Shown: positions 55,656 to 64,000, counted from the first letter of the stretch. The stretch: 64,000 bases of DNA from an uncultured Bacteroides sp. (GCA_947574505.1 CANPJW010000001.1:62001-126000), one strand, 5' to 3'. A program made the numbers and translations. The notes: a model not told the origin generated them from the sequence alone.

Positions 55656-57206
55656 ATGAAAACTATTTTAAAATATATATTTTCATTCGCACTGGGAAGT
55701 ACAATGCTCACTTCCTGCGATTTGGATACAATTCCTACGACTTATGTAGATGCCGGTTCTGTTTTCGGTAAAACAGGAGATGCCGAAAAAGTACTTAATG
55801 GTGGCTGGAACTACCTGATGGAAACTTTCAATTCTTACGCCAACCCCGGCTATGGAGCAATGCTACGTGCAAATGACGCAATGGGTTCTGATGTAGTGTT
55901 AAATAGCAAATATGGCTTTAGGACACATAATGAGTTTTCTGCAATTTATGGAAAAGGAGGCACAAACACCTTGAGCTGGCTTTTAGCATACCGTGTAATC
56001 AACGACTGCAATGGCGTATTAGACAATATTGATGCTGCCGAAGGCACGCAAGCCGACAGAAACCGAATTAAAGGACAAGCATTGGCTTTACGCGGTTTCT
56101 TATACCTGCACCTGGCCTCTTGTTATTCCTTTGCTATTGATAAAGACCCGGACGCTGTATGTGCACCTGTCTATACACAGTCCACCGATGAAACAATTGC
56201 AGCAGAAGGAAAACCCGCATCAAGTGTCAGTGAAGTATATGCGCAATCCATCAACGATTTAGAAGAAGCATTAGAACTTATTCCCGAAACTTATGTACGT
56301 GACGCCAAACACAAAATTGACAATGAAGTTGTCCTAGGTATTCTCTCACGTGCCTGTCTTTATGCTCGTCAATGGGAGAAAGCTAAAACTTACTCGGACA
56401 AATTGTTAACTAAAAACAATTATTTAATGACCGAAAGTGAATATAAAGCCGGATTCAATTCTGTAGACAATAAAGAATGGATTTGGGGGCATGCCCAAAC
56501 CAACGATCAAAGTAATGCCAGTTATCAATTCCATTATTTAGATACTACAACTAAAGGATCATACTATTATAGCTTCAATGTAGACCCTTACTTCCGTGAT
56601 TTGTTCGAAGATGGTGATTATCGTAAAGAAATGCTGTTCTGGGCCACAGATCCGGGAGCTGACGTCGCATCAGCAGCCTATGTATGGATGCGTAACTCTA
56701 AATTCAGATTCCGCGATATCGAAAACCAACTTGGTGATATCGTATTGATGCGCGTTGCCGAAATTTATTTGATAAATGCAGAAGCAAAAGCACATCTGAA
56801 TGATCCAGATGCAATTAACAAATTAAATGATTTAAAAACAGCCAGAGGGGCAAAAACCATTCATACAAATCTTTCACAACAGGATCTATTGGAAACTATT
56901 TGGCTAGAACGCCGCAAAGAATTATGGGGGGAAGGATTCAGTTTGATAGACATTATCCGTAACCAACAGACCGTAGTCCGCAAAGCATATCCCGAAGGTC
57001 CCATTGACTATATTTACACTGATGAAAACGGACAAACTCACACCCTGAAGAAAAAGACTCAAGGACATCGTTTCTTCAATTTCCCCGATAAAAGTGCATT
57101 CTGTCCAAACAGTAAATATTATTTGTACCGAATTACGGATTCGGAAGAGCTGGCGAACAAAAACCTTTACAAGGATCATCCTAAACTCTCAATTTATACC
57201 AAATAA
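55656..57206 (+). CDS. SusD/RagB-family surface lipoprotein
   Basis: Partner of the SusC 15 bp upstream. The signal peptide ends in LTSC (Cys about residue 21), followed by DLDTIPTTYVD. Segments RIKGQALALRGFLYLHLASCY, MRVAEIYLINAEAKAHLND and WLERRKELWGEGFSLIDIIR are classic SusD. 516 aa, normal length. A terminator follows 20 bp after the stop, closing a two-gene operon. Confidence 0.95.
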   Translation: MKTILKYIFSFALGSTMLTSCDLDTIPTTYVDAGSVFGKTGDAEKVLNGGWNYLMETFNSYANPGYGAMLRANDAMGSDVVLNSKYGFRTHNEFSAIYGKGGTNTLSWLLAYRVINDCNGVLDNIDAAEGTQADRNRIKGQALALRGFLYLHLASCYSFAIDKDPDAVCAPVYTQSTDETIAAEGKPASSVSEVYAQSINDLEEALELIPETYVRDAKHKIDNEVVLGILSRACLYARQWEKAKTYSDKLLTKNNYLMTESEYKAGFNSVDNKEWIWGHAQTNDQSNASYQFHYLDTTTKGSYYYSFNVDPYFRDLFEDGDYRKEMLFWATDPGADVASAAYVWMRNSKFRFRDIENQLGDIVLMRVAEIYLINAEAKAHLNDPDAINKLNDLKTARGAKTIHTNLSQQDLLETIWLERRKELWGEGFSLIDIIRNQQTVVRKAYPEGPIDYIYTDENGQTHTLKKKTQGHRFFNFPDKSAFCPNSKYYLYRITDSEELANKNLYKDHPKLSIYTK

Positions 57207-57225
57207 CAGCAAACTCTAACAAAGT

Positions 57226-57262
57226 AAAAACCCGTAGCAAAATGAACTGTTACGGGTTTTTT
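57226..57262 (+). terminator. Terminator after the third susD
   Basis: Stem AACCCGTA/TACGGGTT extended by an A-run pairing with the following T-run; 14-nt loop, then TTTTTT. Confidence 0.85.
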
Positions 57263-57493
57263 ATTGTTCTCAAACAAATCAAAAGAGAGTATTCATTAAT
57301 AAATTTATAGTTCCAAAGGATAACTCAAAATAGATTAATGAAACAGCTTTATAATAATCTGTATCATCATGATACCCTACCCTTTCTTACTTTATTCATT
57401 GCTACATAAAATAAGAAAAGGGAGCTTCTCTTCGGATTTTAATCATAAGAGATTTAAATTTCAATATCTCTTTAGAAACACATTCTTTCTGTT

Positions 57494-58756
57494 TTATTTC
57501 TTCTTCAAATCCTCAGGAGAAACCAACTTATAAAGCTTGTCACTAGGACGTACCTTATCGGGTACTTTAAAGGATACATGTTGACCTTTTCTTACCACAT
57601 CCACCGGTTTCAAATCCACACGCGCCTCATCCAACGTCAGAAATACCGCTCCTGTAGTAGGTCCTGTGATCAGAAGCTTATCCCCTACTTTCATCTCAGC
57701 AGCTTCCACCAGAAACTCTGCAACGCCAATATTAGAAAAGTACTTGATTCCCTTACCCACATACACCTTACGCTCAGTAGCCTCCGAACCATAGTTCTTA
57801 CTCCATTCACCCAAACGCTGTCCTAAATAATACCCATTCCAGAATCCCCGATTGAATACGGTCTTCAGCCGTTCATCCCAAGCCTGCTTCTTCTCCTCGG
57901 TAAAAGTGCCCTCCAGATAAGAACAAATAGCTTCTTTGTAACATTCCACCACGGTACGTACATACTCAGGTCCTCGGGCACGCCCTTCGATCTTGAAGAC
58001 ACGCACGCCAGCCTCTATCATCTCATCCATAAAATGAATAGTTTTCAAATCTTTAGGAGACATGATGTATTTATTGTCCACCTCCAGTTCAATATCACTC
58101 TCTTTATCCTTCACATCGTATGCACGGCGACATATCTGCATACAAGCCCCCCGGTTAGCAGAAGCATTCATCTCATGCAAACTGAGATAACACTTGCCCG
58201 ACACTGCCATACAGAGTGCCCCGTGGCAGAACATCTCAATACGGACCAATTCTCCATTCGGACCTTTAATTTGTTCCTTCTGGATAGTATCATAAATCAC
58301 CCGCACCTGCTTCAAATTCAATTCACGTGCCAATACCACTACATCGGCAAAGCGAGCATAAAATTTCAACGCTCCGGCATTACTGATATTTAATTGGGTG
58401 GAAAGGTGTACTTCCTGCCCCACCTCGCAACAATAAGCCATTACCGCCACATCCGCAGCAATCACGGCACTGATGCCTGCCTCCTTAGCCGCATCGACAA
58501 TGGTACGCATCAAAGCAATATCTTCATCATAAATAATGGTATTGATCGTAAGATAGCTCTTGATTCCATGTTTATCACAGATCTGTGCTATCTCGCGTAA
58601 ATCATTGACAGTAAATGTACTGGCAGAACGTGCACGCATATTCAGACTCTCAATTCCGAAGTAAATAGAATCCGCACCTGCCTGTATGGCTGCCGCCAGC
58701 GACTCACGTGAACCTACAGGAGCCATTATTTCAAAGTCTTTTATAGAAGCTTTCAT
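57494..58756 (-). CDS. Peptidase U32-family protein (TrhP/RlhA-like RNA hydroxylation)
   Basis: Members of this U32 group (TrhP/YegQ, RlhA) are linked to tRNA or rRNA hydroxylation rather than proteolysis. The N-terminus FEIMAPVGSRESLAAAIQAGADSIYFG starts a TIM-barrel. A Cys-rich segment, FCHGALCMAVSGKCYLSLHE, then RGACMQICRR, has the spacing expected for an iron-sulfur cluster. FKIEGRARGPEYVRTVVECYKE and a C-terminal beta domain follow. 420 aa resembles TrhP. A small weak hairpin lies downstream near 57377-57421. Confidence 0.88.
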   Translation of the reverse strand: MKASIKDFEIMAPVGSRESLAAAIQAGADSIYFGIESLNMRARSASTFTVNDLREIAQICDKHGIKSYLTINTIIYDEDIALMRTIVDAAKEAGISAVIAADVAVMAYCCEVGQEVHLSTQLNISNAGALKFYARFADVVVLARELNLKQVRVIYDTIQKEQIKGPNGELVRIEMFCHGALCMAVSGKCYLSLHEMNASANRGACMQICRRAYDVKDKESDIELEVDNKYIMSPKDLKTIHFMDEMIEAGVRVFKIEGRARGPEYVRTVVECYKEAICSYLEGTFTEEKKQAWDERLKTVFNRGFWNGYYLGQRLGEWSKNYGSEATERKVYVGKGIKYFSNIGVAEFLVEAAEMKVGDKLLITGPTTGAVFLTLDEARVDLKPVDVVRKGQHVSFKVPDKVRPSDKLYKLVSPEDLKKK

Positions 58757-58779
58757 TATTCTTTTGATTAATATATGTG

Positions 58780-58787
58780 CAAAGGTA
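58780..58787 (-). promoter_or_regulatory. -7 promoter element for the U32 gene
   Basis: TACCTTTG on the minus strand, 23 bp before the ATG. Confidence 0.55.
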
Positions 58788-58799
58788 GGCTTTTTTCCG

Positions 58800-58807
58800 T
58801 ATTTTTG
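58800..58807 (+). promoter_or_regulatory. -7 promoter element for dusB
   Basis: TATTTTTG, back-to-back with the U32 promoter, 99 bp before the dusB ATG. Confidence 0.45.
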
Positions 58808-58821
58808 CAGCCTGATTTCAC

Positions 58822-58849
58822 CACAGATTACACAGATTCACACAGATTA
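58822..58849. repeat. Three tandem CACAGATT units in the dusB leader
   Basis: CACAGATTA (58822-58830), CACAGATTCA (58831-58840) and CACAGATTA (58841-58849) in direct succession, within the untranslated leader of dusB. Confidence 0.7.
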
Positions 58850-58906
58850 TAAATTAATACTCAAATGAATCTGACTTTTCTGTAACCCAAAGATAAACAT
58901 ACAACA

Positions 58907-59896
58907 ATGAAGATTAGAAATATAGACCTGGGCAGATACCCTATTTTCCTGGCTCCGATGGAAGATGTAACAGACCCCGCTTTTCGCCTGATGTGCAAGA
59001 AGTTCGGTGCTGATATGGTATATACCGAATTTGTATCGGCAGATGCATTGATACGCTCGGTAGGTAAAACGATGCAGAAGCTGAATATCAACGATGAGGA
59101 ACGCCCCGTAGCCATACAGATTTACGGCAGAGACACGGAAACAATGGTAGAAGCGGCGAAAATAGTGGAAGAGGCGCATCCTGACATCCTGGATATTAAT
59201 TTTGGCTGTCCTGTAAAACGCGTTGCCGGTAAAGGAGCCGGTGCAGGTATGCTGCAAAATATCCCGCTGATGTTGGAAATTACCCGTGCTGTTGTGGACA
59301 CTGTAAAAATTCCCGTTACTGTAAAAACACGTCTAGGCTGGGACAATGAGCATAAAATTATAGTAGATTTGGCAGAACAATTACAAGATTGCGGCATTGA
59401 AGCACTGACCATTCATGGACGCACCCGTGCACAAATGTACACTGGTGAAGCGGACTGGAGTTTAATAGGTGAAGTAAAAAAGAATCCTCGTATGCATATA
59501 CCTATCATTGGAAACGGGGATATAACTACGCCACAACGTGCCAAAGAGTGTTTTGACCAGTATGGAGTAGACGCTATTATGATTGGCCGAGCCAGCTTTG
59601 GACGCCCGTGGATATTCAAGGAAGTAAAACATTATATAGAAACCGGTAAGGAACTCCCTGCCCTTTCTTTTGAGTGGCGGCTGAATGTACTCCGTCAGGA
59701 AGTGTTGGACAGTGTGAATCTGCTTGACGAACGCCGCGGTATTCTTCATGTACGCCGCCATCTGGCTGCTTCTCCCTTATTTAAAGGCATCCCCAACTTT
59801 AAAGAGACACGTATCGCCATGCTCCGTGCCGAAACCGTGAAAGAACTTTTCAGTATCTTGGATTATATCAGGGGGAATTACGGAATGAATTCTTAA
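58907..59896 (+). CDS. dusB: tRNA-dihydrouridine synthase B
   Basis: FMN enzyme reducing a uridine in tRNA. APMEDVTDPAFRLMCKKFGA begins the TIM barrel. DINFGCPVKRVAGKGAGAGM holds the catalytic Cys; TVKTRLGW, IHGRTRAQMYTG and IMIGRASFGRPWIF are the FMN/tRNA motifs. The C-terminal helical domain ends near ILDYIRGNYG. 329 aa is typical of the DusB type. Monocistronic; an inverted repeat overlaps its stop codon. Confidence 0.95.
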   Translation: MKIRNIDLGRYPIFLAPMEDVTDPAFRLMCKKFGADMVYTEFVSADALIRSVGKTMQKLNINDEERPVAIQIYGRDTETMVEAAKIVEEAHPDILDINFGCPVKRVAGKGAGAGMLQNIPLMLEITRAVVDTVKIPVTVKTRLGWDNEHKIIVDLAEQLQDCGIEALTIHGRTRAQMYTGEADWSLIGEVKKNPRMHIPIIGNGDITTPQRAKECFDQYGVDAIMIGRASFGRPWIFKEVKHYIETGKELPALSFEWRLNVLRQEVLDSVNLLDERRGILHVRRHLAASPLFKGIPNFKETRIAMLRAETVKELFSILDYIRGNYGMNS

Positions 59897-59981
59897 TGCT
59901 ACAATGTGCTAATATGCTAATGTGCCAATTGCCATGCGGAATACAGCACAGCCAATTGGCACATTAATATATTGTAGCATT
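59895..59981. repeat. Large imperfect inverted repeat between dusB and the GIN gene
   Basis: Left arm 59895-59931 and right arm 59953-59981 pair as an 11-bp block and a 13-bp block (AATGTGCCAATTG with its complement), with an asymmetric bulge of 13 versus 5 bases; 21-nt loop. It lies between convergent genes and starts in the dusB stop codon. It may terminate both transcripts or be a dispersed element. Confidence 0.7.
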
Positions 59982-59991
59982 AACACATTAT

Positions 59992-60843
59992 CTATTCCAT
60001 TTTACGCAAACCTCTTTTGGGAGAGAAATCAATATCTTTAGGATTACCTTTATAAGCCACCTCACCACTACTGGATGCTTTCGCAGTCAGCGAACCGGTC
60101 ACATAACATTCCACATCACCAGAGGAACTGGCACTGGCAGTTACATTGACCGCCTTCATACCTTTTGCCTTTACATCCCCACTACTACTGGCTCTGTAAG
60201 AAGCGTTCTCACAAATACCTGCCAAAATCACATCTCCGGAAGAGCTGGCATCAGCAGATACATCAGCAGCGTTCAGATTCTTGATAGATACATCACCCGA
60301 ACTACTGGCATCAGCAGAGAAATTCGTACAAGATACCTTTTCCAGAATCACATCACCCGAACTATTAGCGGTAGCCGCAAAATCATCACAAGAAATAGTG
60401 CTTCCTGTTACATCACCGCTACTGCTAGCCTTAACAGTAACTTTCCCACTCGTTTTCAGTCCATTCTTTATAATAATATCACCGGAACTGGAAGCTTTCA
60501 AGCTGTTCACAGCCGGAGCAGAAACTCTTACTTCCTTTTTATGTTTTCCGTTTATTGAAAAATTGTTTCTTGGTGATTTAAAACCAACCTTAAGTACTCC
60601 ACCCTCTACACGGACATCAATATAGTTCACCAAATTGTCCGGAGCATATATTTCCACATCCTGCCCACCGGAACTTTGAGTATAGATTACATCCACCGAA
60701 GAACTGGTAGAGATAGCATTAAAACTACCCACATTCACTTTTTTGGTAACATAGTTCTTACTAGGAGTTATTCTCTCTGCACATGCTGTGGCAGACACTA
60801 ACATAAGGGTCACCGCCATTAAAGTTGATACTAATTTTCTCAT
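59992..60843 (-). CDS. Secreted GIN-domain (DUF2807) protein with eight ASSSGDV repeats
   Basis: Exported envelope protein of unknown role. A signal peptide ends about residue 21-23 (SATACA). The GIN/DUF2807 fold starts YVTKKVNVGSFNAISTSSSVDV. From residue 117 a motif close to ASSSGDV recurs eight times (about 117, 139, 159, 179, 199, 218, 238, 256), spaced 18-22 residues, as expected for a right-handed beta-solenoid. 283 aa. Flanked by a palindrome upstream and an inverted repeat downstream. No enzyme motif is present. Confidence 0.9.
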   Translation of the reverse strand: MRKLVSTLMAVTLMLVSATACAERITPSKNYVTKKVNVGSFNAISTSSSVDVIYTQSSGGQDVEIYAPDNLVNYIDVRVEGGVLKVGFKSPRNNFSINGKHKKEVRVSAPAVNSLKASSSGDIIIKNGLKTSGKVTVKASSSGDVTGSTISCDDFAATANSSGDVILEKVSCTNFSADASSSGDVSIKNLNAADVSADASSSGDVILAGICENASYRASSSGDVKAKGMKAVNVTASASSSGDVECYVTGSLTAKASSSGEVAYKGNPKDIDFSPKRGLRKME

Positions 60844-60882
60844 ACTATTTTTGTTTTATTCATTAGACGTTATTTCTATGCC

Positions 60883-60898
60883 AAACGTTGCAACGTTT
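60883..60898. promoter_or_regulatory. 16-bp perfect palindrome upstream of the GIN gene
   Basis: AAACGTTGCAACGTTT equals its own reverse complement and overlaps a near-match -7 element (AACGTTTG, minus strand), 40 bp before the ATG. This position suits an operator for a dimeric regulator. Confidence 0.5.
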
Positions 60899-60968
60899 AG
60901 CCATTATTTTTAAAGCAATATTCATGCCAGCAACATTTATCACTGAAAATCAACAAGGTATAAACAAA

Positions 60969-60996
60969 ACAGGGTGTCCGAAAATGGACACCCTGT
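60969..60996 (-). terminator. Terminator of the CDF/epimerase/PAP2 operon
   Basis: An 11-bp perfect stem (ACAGGGTGTCC with GGACACCCTGT) and 6-nt loop, followed on the minus strand by TTTTGTTTA. It lies 23 bp after the PAP2 stop. Confidence 0.85.
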
Positions 60997-61019
60997 ACGC
61001 TTTTATATACTTTTTAAAA

Positions 61020-61997
61020 CTATTTCAGCACAAGTTGGAAGACTACAGAAGCAAACCAACGCTTATACATATAAGTAGCCACAATATAAATACATACCGC
61101 CGAAATCCAGCCGGCAATAACATCCACCAAATAATGCGCCTGAATATAGACCGTAGCACAGCATAGAAGTACGTAGAACGGTGCCAAGAAATAACATAGT
61201 TTCTTATTAACGCGATAGGCCATAATCATCACAATGGTAGATATACCGACATGCGAACTAGGAAAAGCAGCAGTAGGGCGTTCCCCCACTTCCTGTGAGG
61301 CCTCTACCAAATTAAAGAAGAAACCATGATCAAAACCGGGACCGGGCAGCAGAATATCATTATTATTGAAATAATCACCGATAGCAGGGAAATGCTGCGC
61401 CATCACATTGTCCATTCCGATAGCAGGGAAATAGAATTGCGGACCGGCAACCGGAACCAATATATAAATAAGATAATAGATAAAAAACGAAGTGACCAGC
61501 ACAAAAGAAACCTTTTCAAACCACTCAAAACGAAACAAGAAATAATAAATAGTCACAATCCCAATCATTGGATAATAAGCGAAATACCCCATATTAAATG
61601 GTTCACTGAACCACATGGAAGGAAAATGTTCACTAAATTCTACCGAAGGCTGGCAACGGAACAAAAACTGCTCCGCCGAAGCGAAGAAGTTATCCAGATT
61701 GGGAAAAAGACGATTAAATTCAAAGGTATCGGGATACCAATACGCTAAAAATGCCATCTGCACAGCCATTCGTATAAATGCCGTAAGTTTACACGGATAC
61801 TTGCGATACAAATATATTAATGCAAACGTAATGGCCACAATGCCTGCACGCTCCAAAAGCATAATTACAGGGTGGTCCATACGAGGAAATAATATTAAAA
61901 CCATTATGGTCGTGAGGGCATTATATATCAGACTAATGCTCTCAACGGCAAACAATCCTTTCACACTGTCTACCCGTTTGAATAAATTTAAAGCCAT
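61020..61997 (-). CDS. PAP2-family membrane phosphatase/transferase
   Basis: Polytopic membrane protein with the lipid phosphatase motifs: GERPTAAFPSSHVGIST (PSxxH) and YIQAHYLVDVIAGW (HxxxD). About six to eight helices (IYNALTTIMVLILF; AFLAYWYP; YYPMIGIVTIYYFLF; VSFVLVTSFFIYYLIYILV; LCYFLAPFYVLLCCATVYI). 325 aa; the spread of motifs resembles the PAP2_3/Aur1-like group. It overlaps the SDR gene by 10 bp. Role could be lipid phosphate removal or phospholipid head-group transfer. Confidence 0.88.
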   Translation of the reverse strand: MALNLFKRVDSVKGLFAVESISLIYNALTTIMVLILFPRMDHPVIMLLERAGIVAITFALIYLYRKYPCKLTAFIRMAVQMAFLAYWYPDTFEFNRLFPNLDNFFASAEQFLFRCQPSVEFSEHFPSMWFSEPFNMGYFAYYPMIGIVTIYYFLFRFEWFEKVSFVLVTSFFIYYLIYILVPVAGPQFYFPAIGMDNVMAQHFPAIGDYFNNNDILLPGPGFDHGFFFNLVEASQEVGERPTAAFPSSHVGISTIVMIMAYRVNKKLCYFLAPFYVLLCCATVYIQAHYLVDVIAGWISAVCIYIVATYMYKRWFASVVFQLVLK

Positions 61998-63034
61998 CCT
62001 TCTTTCTTATACCATGCAATGATTTCCTTTACTCCCTTGTCTAAAGGGTACTCAGGACGATATCCCAGTTCTTCCACCAAGGGTGAAATATCGCATTGCC
62101 AATTACGTTGTTTCATTATTTTATATTTGTCAGCATTCAGCGTACTTACCTTTCCCAGGCAACGCGCTGAAAATTCAGCGAGCAAAGATACAACTTTTAA
62201 AATAAATAATGGGCATTTAATGTGTATAACCCACGGATTACCAAGTTCTTTTTGTATCAAATCAGAAAAAGTACGGCTGGAATAGACATTTCCGTCACTA
62301 ACAAAATAGGCGCGCTGCCGCACTCCATGTTCTATTGCCAAATAAACAGCTTGTACCAAATCCCTCACATAAATAAAAGTAAGATCCTGTCTTTTAAAAC
62401 CAGGAGCAAAGTCTATATGCTGCTTGATAGACTTCGCCATCAGAAAATAATCGCGTTCACGAGGACCATAAACTCCAGTAGGACGGAAAATCACTGTCGG
62501 AAAATCATTCAATGATTGCAGGTAATGTTCCGACTTTAGCTTACTGACCCCATATGCCGTATTGGGCATTGCCGTATCACGCTCACTGATGGGTGCATAA
62601 TTATCTTCATGAATAGGACCGAAAATACTAAGTGAACTGATATAGACAAATTGCCGGGGAACCATGTCCAAGGTTCTCAAAGCTTCTACAAAATTACGGG
62701 TATAGACATAATTGCCTTTGTCAAATTCGTCCTTATGGCGGCATTTAGTTACACCGGCACAATGAATGATATAATCCCATCCCCCATGCAATTGTTTATG
62801 AACAGCCAATTGCTCCGTCAATCTTCCGGGATGAGCAAAATCCAATTCGGCAAATTGAATGCGAGGATCTTTCAAATAGGTACGACTACTGCTTTTACGT
62901 ACACCAGCCCATACCTGCATCTCTCTCTCCAATCCTCCTTCCACCAGGAAACTGCCAATAAATCCGCTTGCTCCGGTTACCAATACTTTCTTTAAGCAGC
63001 AAGTGTTCTTTTGTGCAAATTCTTCGTTATTCAT
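61988..63034 (-). CDS. NAD-dependent epimerase/dehydratase (extended SDR)
   Basis: Rossmann-fold enzyme with KKVLVTGASGFIGSFLVEGG (GxxGxxG) and the YGVSKLKSE catalytic Tyr-Lys. HCAGVTKCRHKDEF and FRPTGVYGPRERDYF are typical of extended SDRs. An atypical 14-residue N-terminal extension precedes the Rossmann strand. 348 aa. The C-terminal part lacks clear sugar-specific features, so the substrate may be a nucleotide sugar or a lipid-linked ketone. It lies 10 bp after the CDF stop and overlaps PAP2. Confidence 0.9.
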   Translation of the reverse strand: MNNEEFAQKNTCCLKKVLVTGASGFIGSFLVEGGLEREMQVWAGVRKSSSRTYLKDPRIQFAELDFAHPGRLTEQLAVHKQLHGGWDYIIHCAGVTKCRHKDEFDKGNYVYTRNFVEALRTLDMVPRQFVYISSLSIFGPIHEDNYAPISERDTAMPNTAYGVSKLKSEHYLQSLNDFPTVIFRPTGVYGPRERDYFLMAKSIKQHIDFAPGFKRQDLTFIYVRDLVQAVYLAIEHGVRQRAYFVSDGNVYSSRTFSDLIQKELGNPWVIHIKCPLFILKVVSLLAEFSARCLGKVSTLNADKYKIMKQRNWQCDISPLVEELGYRPEYPLDKGVKEIIAWYKKEGWL

Positions 63035-63044
63035 TCTTCGTATG

Positions 63045-63947
63045 TTATTTCACCGGTTCCACATGAATACCCACATGAGTATCCTCTCCAAACTTTTCTT
63101 TCAATCTATGTTCAATACCAGTTGCCGTCTCGTGCGCTTTATGCAGAGAAATGTTCCCATCCATGCGTATATGAATCTCTATAGCATAATTGTTTCCGAT
63201 GCGCCGCGTGCGTAAATGATGCGGTTCGCTGACTCCACCAAAAGATAACACAATCCCTTCTATCTCACGTTCCACACTATCCGGCAAAGACTTTTCCAGC
63301 AATTCATCCAGGCAAGGAACCAGCAGCCTGATGGAAACCCGCATAATAAAGAAACTGACTGTCACAGCGGCAATAGGATCGAGTACCGCCCAATGAGGAC
63401 CAAGTAAAATCGCTCCGCCAATACCGGCAGCCGTACCAATGGATGATAATGCATCACTCCTATGATGCCACGCATTCGCCACAACAGCCTGTGAGTGGCA
63501 TCTTTTCCCCACTCTGACTGTATATTGATAAAGTATTTCCTTCAACAGAATAGAAATAATGGCAGCAGCCAATGCCAACATTCCCGGTTGACGAAGTTCC
63601 CCACCTCGTAGGAAAACCAATATATCTGTTGCTCCATTCCACAATATTCCAAATCCTACCCCCAATAATGCCATACCAATGAAAGCAGTAGCCAATGTTT
63701 CATATTTCCCATGACCATAATCATGGCTCTTGTCCACTGGTTTATTGGATATACGTACAAAAAGAATCACTACTACGTCCGTAATGAAGTCAGATAGAGA
63801 ATGAACTGCATCTGCCAACATAGCAGCACTATGCCCTGCAATTCCGGCAAGGAATTTAAAAATAACCAGCAAGAAATTAACGAAACTCCCCACTAATGTA
63901 ACTCTATAAATTTCTTTTTCCCTGATTTTCTTATCAAGTTCAGTCAT
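63045..63947 (-). CDS. Cation diffusion facilitator (metal efflux) protein
   Basis: Exports divalent metal such as zinc, iron or manganese. Six membrane helices in residues 10-210, metal-site motifs MLADAVHSLSDFITD and VVANAWHHRSDALSS, and a cytoplasmic C-terminal domain with GNISLHKAHETATGIEHRLKE. The ATG at 63947 (300 aa) is used because the upstream ATG at 63986 lies beyond the promoter element. First gene of the minus-strand operon with the SDR and PAP2 genes. Metal specificity is not evident. Confidence 0.93.
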   Translation of the reverse strand: MTELDKKIREKEIYRVTLVGSFVNFLLVIFKFLAGIAGHSAAMLADAVHSLSDFITDVVVILFVRISNKPVDKSHDYGHGKYETLATAFIGMALLGVGFGILWNGATDILVFLRGGELRQPGMLALAAAIISILLKEILYQYTVRVGKRCHSQAVVANAWHHRSDALSSIGTAAGIGGAILLGPHWAVLDPIAAVTVSFFIMRVSIRLLVPCLDELLEKSLPDSVEREIEGIVLSFGGVSEPHHLRTRRIGNNYAIEIHIRMDGNISLHKAHETATGIEHRLKEKFGEDTHVGIHVEPVK

Positions 63948-63967
63948 AACAATTGTTTTAGAACGGA

Positions 63968-63975
63968 CAAAGATA
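63968..63975 (-). promoter_or_regulatory. -7 promoter element for the CDF operon
   Basis: TATCTTTG on the minus strand, 21 bp before the chosen ATG; a TTG lies 18 bp upstream, slightly short. Confidence 0.55.
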
Positions 63976-64000
63976 GCACGTTTCATTTAGATTCAACCAA

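Noticed and set aside
57377..57421. Imperfect hairpin CCCTTTCTTA... with AAGAAAAGGG downstream of the U32 gene
   Set aside because: Mismatched arms and 70 bp from the stop; too weak for a terminator call.
60281..60625. 114-codon open frame antisense to the GIN-domain gene
   Set aside because: Repetitive codons of the real gene on the other strand create it; no independent signal.

Overview
The window looks like a chromosomal segment of a gut Bacteroidales species, most like Bacteroides/Phocaeicola. Three things support this. It has three SusC/SusD receptor pairs. It has ECF sigma/FecR regulation of a TonB receptor. Many genes are preceded by the Bacteroides-type -7 element TAnnTTTG, several with a TTG about 20 bp further upstream. 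No tRNA, rRNA, CRISPR, transposase or phage gene was seen. The species assignment is inference.

Layout. (1) 1-11.6 kb: a polysaccharide utilisation locus with a SusC (cut by the window edge), SusD, two serine-type sulfatases, a GH29 fucosidase-like enzyme and a GH36-type enzyme. It probably targets a sulfated, fucose- and possibly galactose-containing glycan. (2) 11.7-14.9 kb: housekeeping acpP-fabF-rnc on the minus strand and purN on the plus strand. (3) 14.9-20.5 kb: an ECF sigma factor with no anti-sigma neighbour, divergent from a second SusC/SusD pair. (4) 20.7-25.9 kb: a complete ECF sigma, FecR, STN-containing TonB receptor and DUF4249 lipoprotein operon, ending in an unrecognised 39-codon ORF. 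(5) 25.9-26.9 kb: pdxB. (6) 27.0-35.8 kb: a lipo-oligosaccharide core cluster (GT9, lipid A acyltransferase, UDP-galactopyranose mutase, GT2s including a galactofuranosyltransferase-like one, a WaaP-like kinase, GT14, GT4). (7) 35.8-36.9 kb: a repeat-rich, gene-free stretch. (8) 36.9-49.5 kb: further envelope-glycan genes (GT2, MsbA-like ABC exporter, GT4, GT2, two LTA-synthase-like transferases, and a GtrB/GtrA/ArnT-like lipid-linked sugar module). (9) 49.5-51.9 kb: RNase H and argS. (10) 52.5-57.2 kb: a third SusC/SusD pair with no enzymes beside it. (11) 57.5-64 kb: U32 peptidase-family protein, dusB, a repetitive GIN-domain envelope protein, and a CDF transporter / SDR epimerase / PAP2 operon.

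How it fits together. The SusCD loci and the STN receptor operon are outer-membrane nutrient uptake systems. The 27-49 kb block builds and decorates surface glycolipid: core sugars, galactofuranose precursor, phosphorylation, export, and possibly phosphoglycerol-type and Und-P-sugar modifications. The least explained items are the 39-codon ORF after DUF4249, the orphan sigma with a 30-codon leader ORF before its SusC, the repeat-rich gap with a possible truncated glycosyltransferase, and several perfect hairpins or palindromes between genes.
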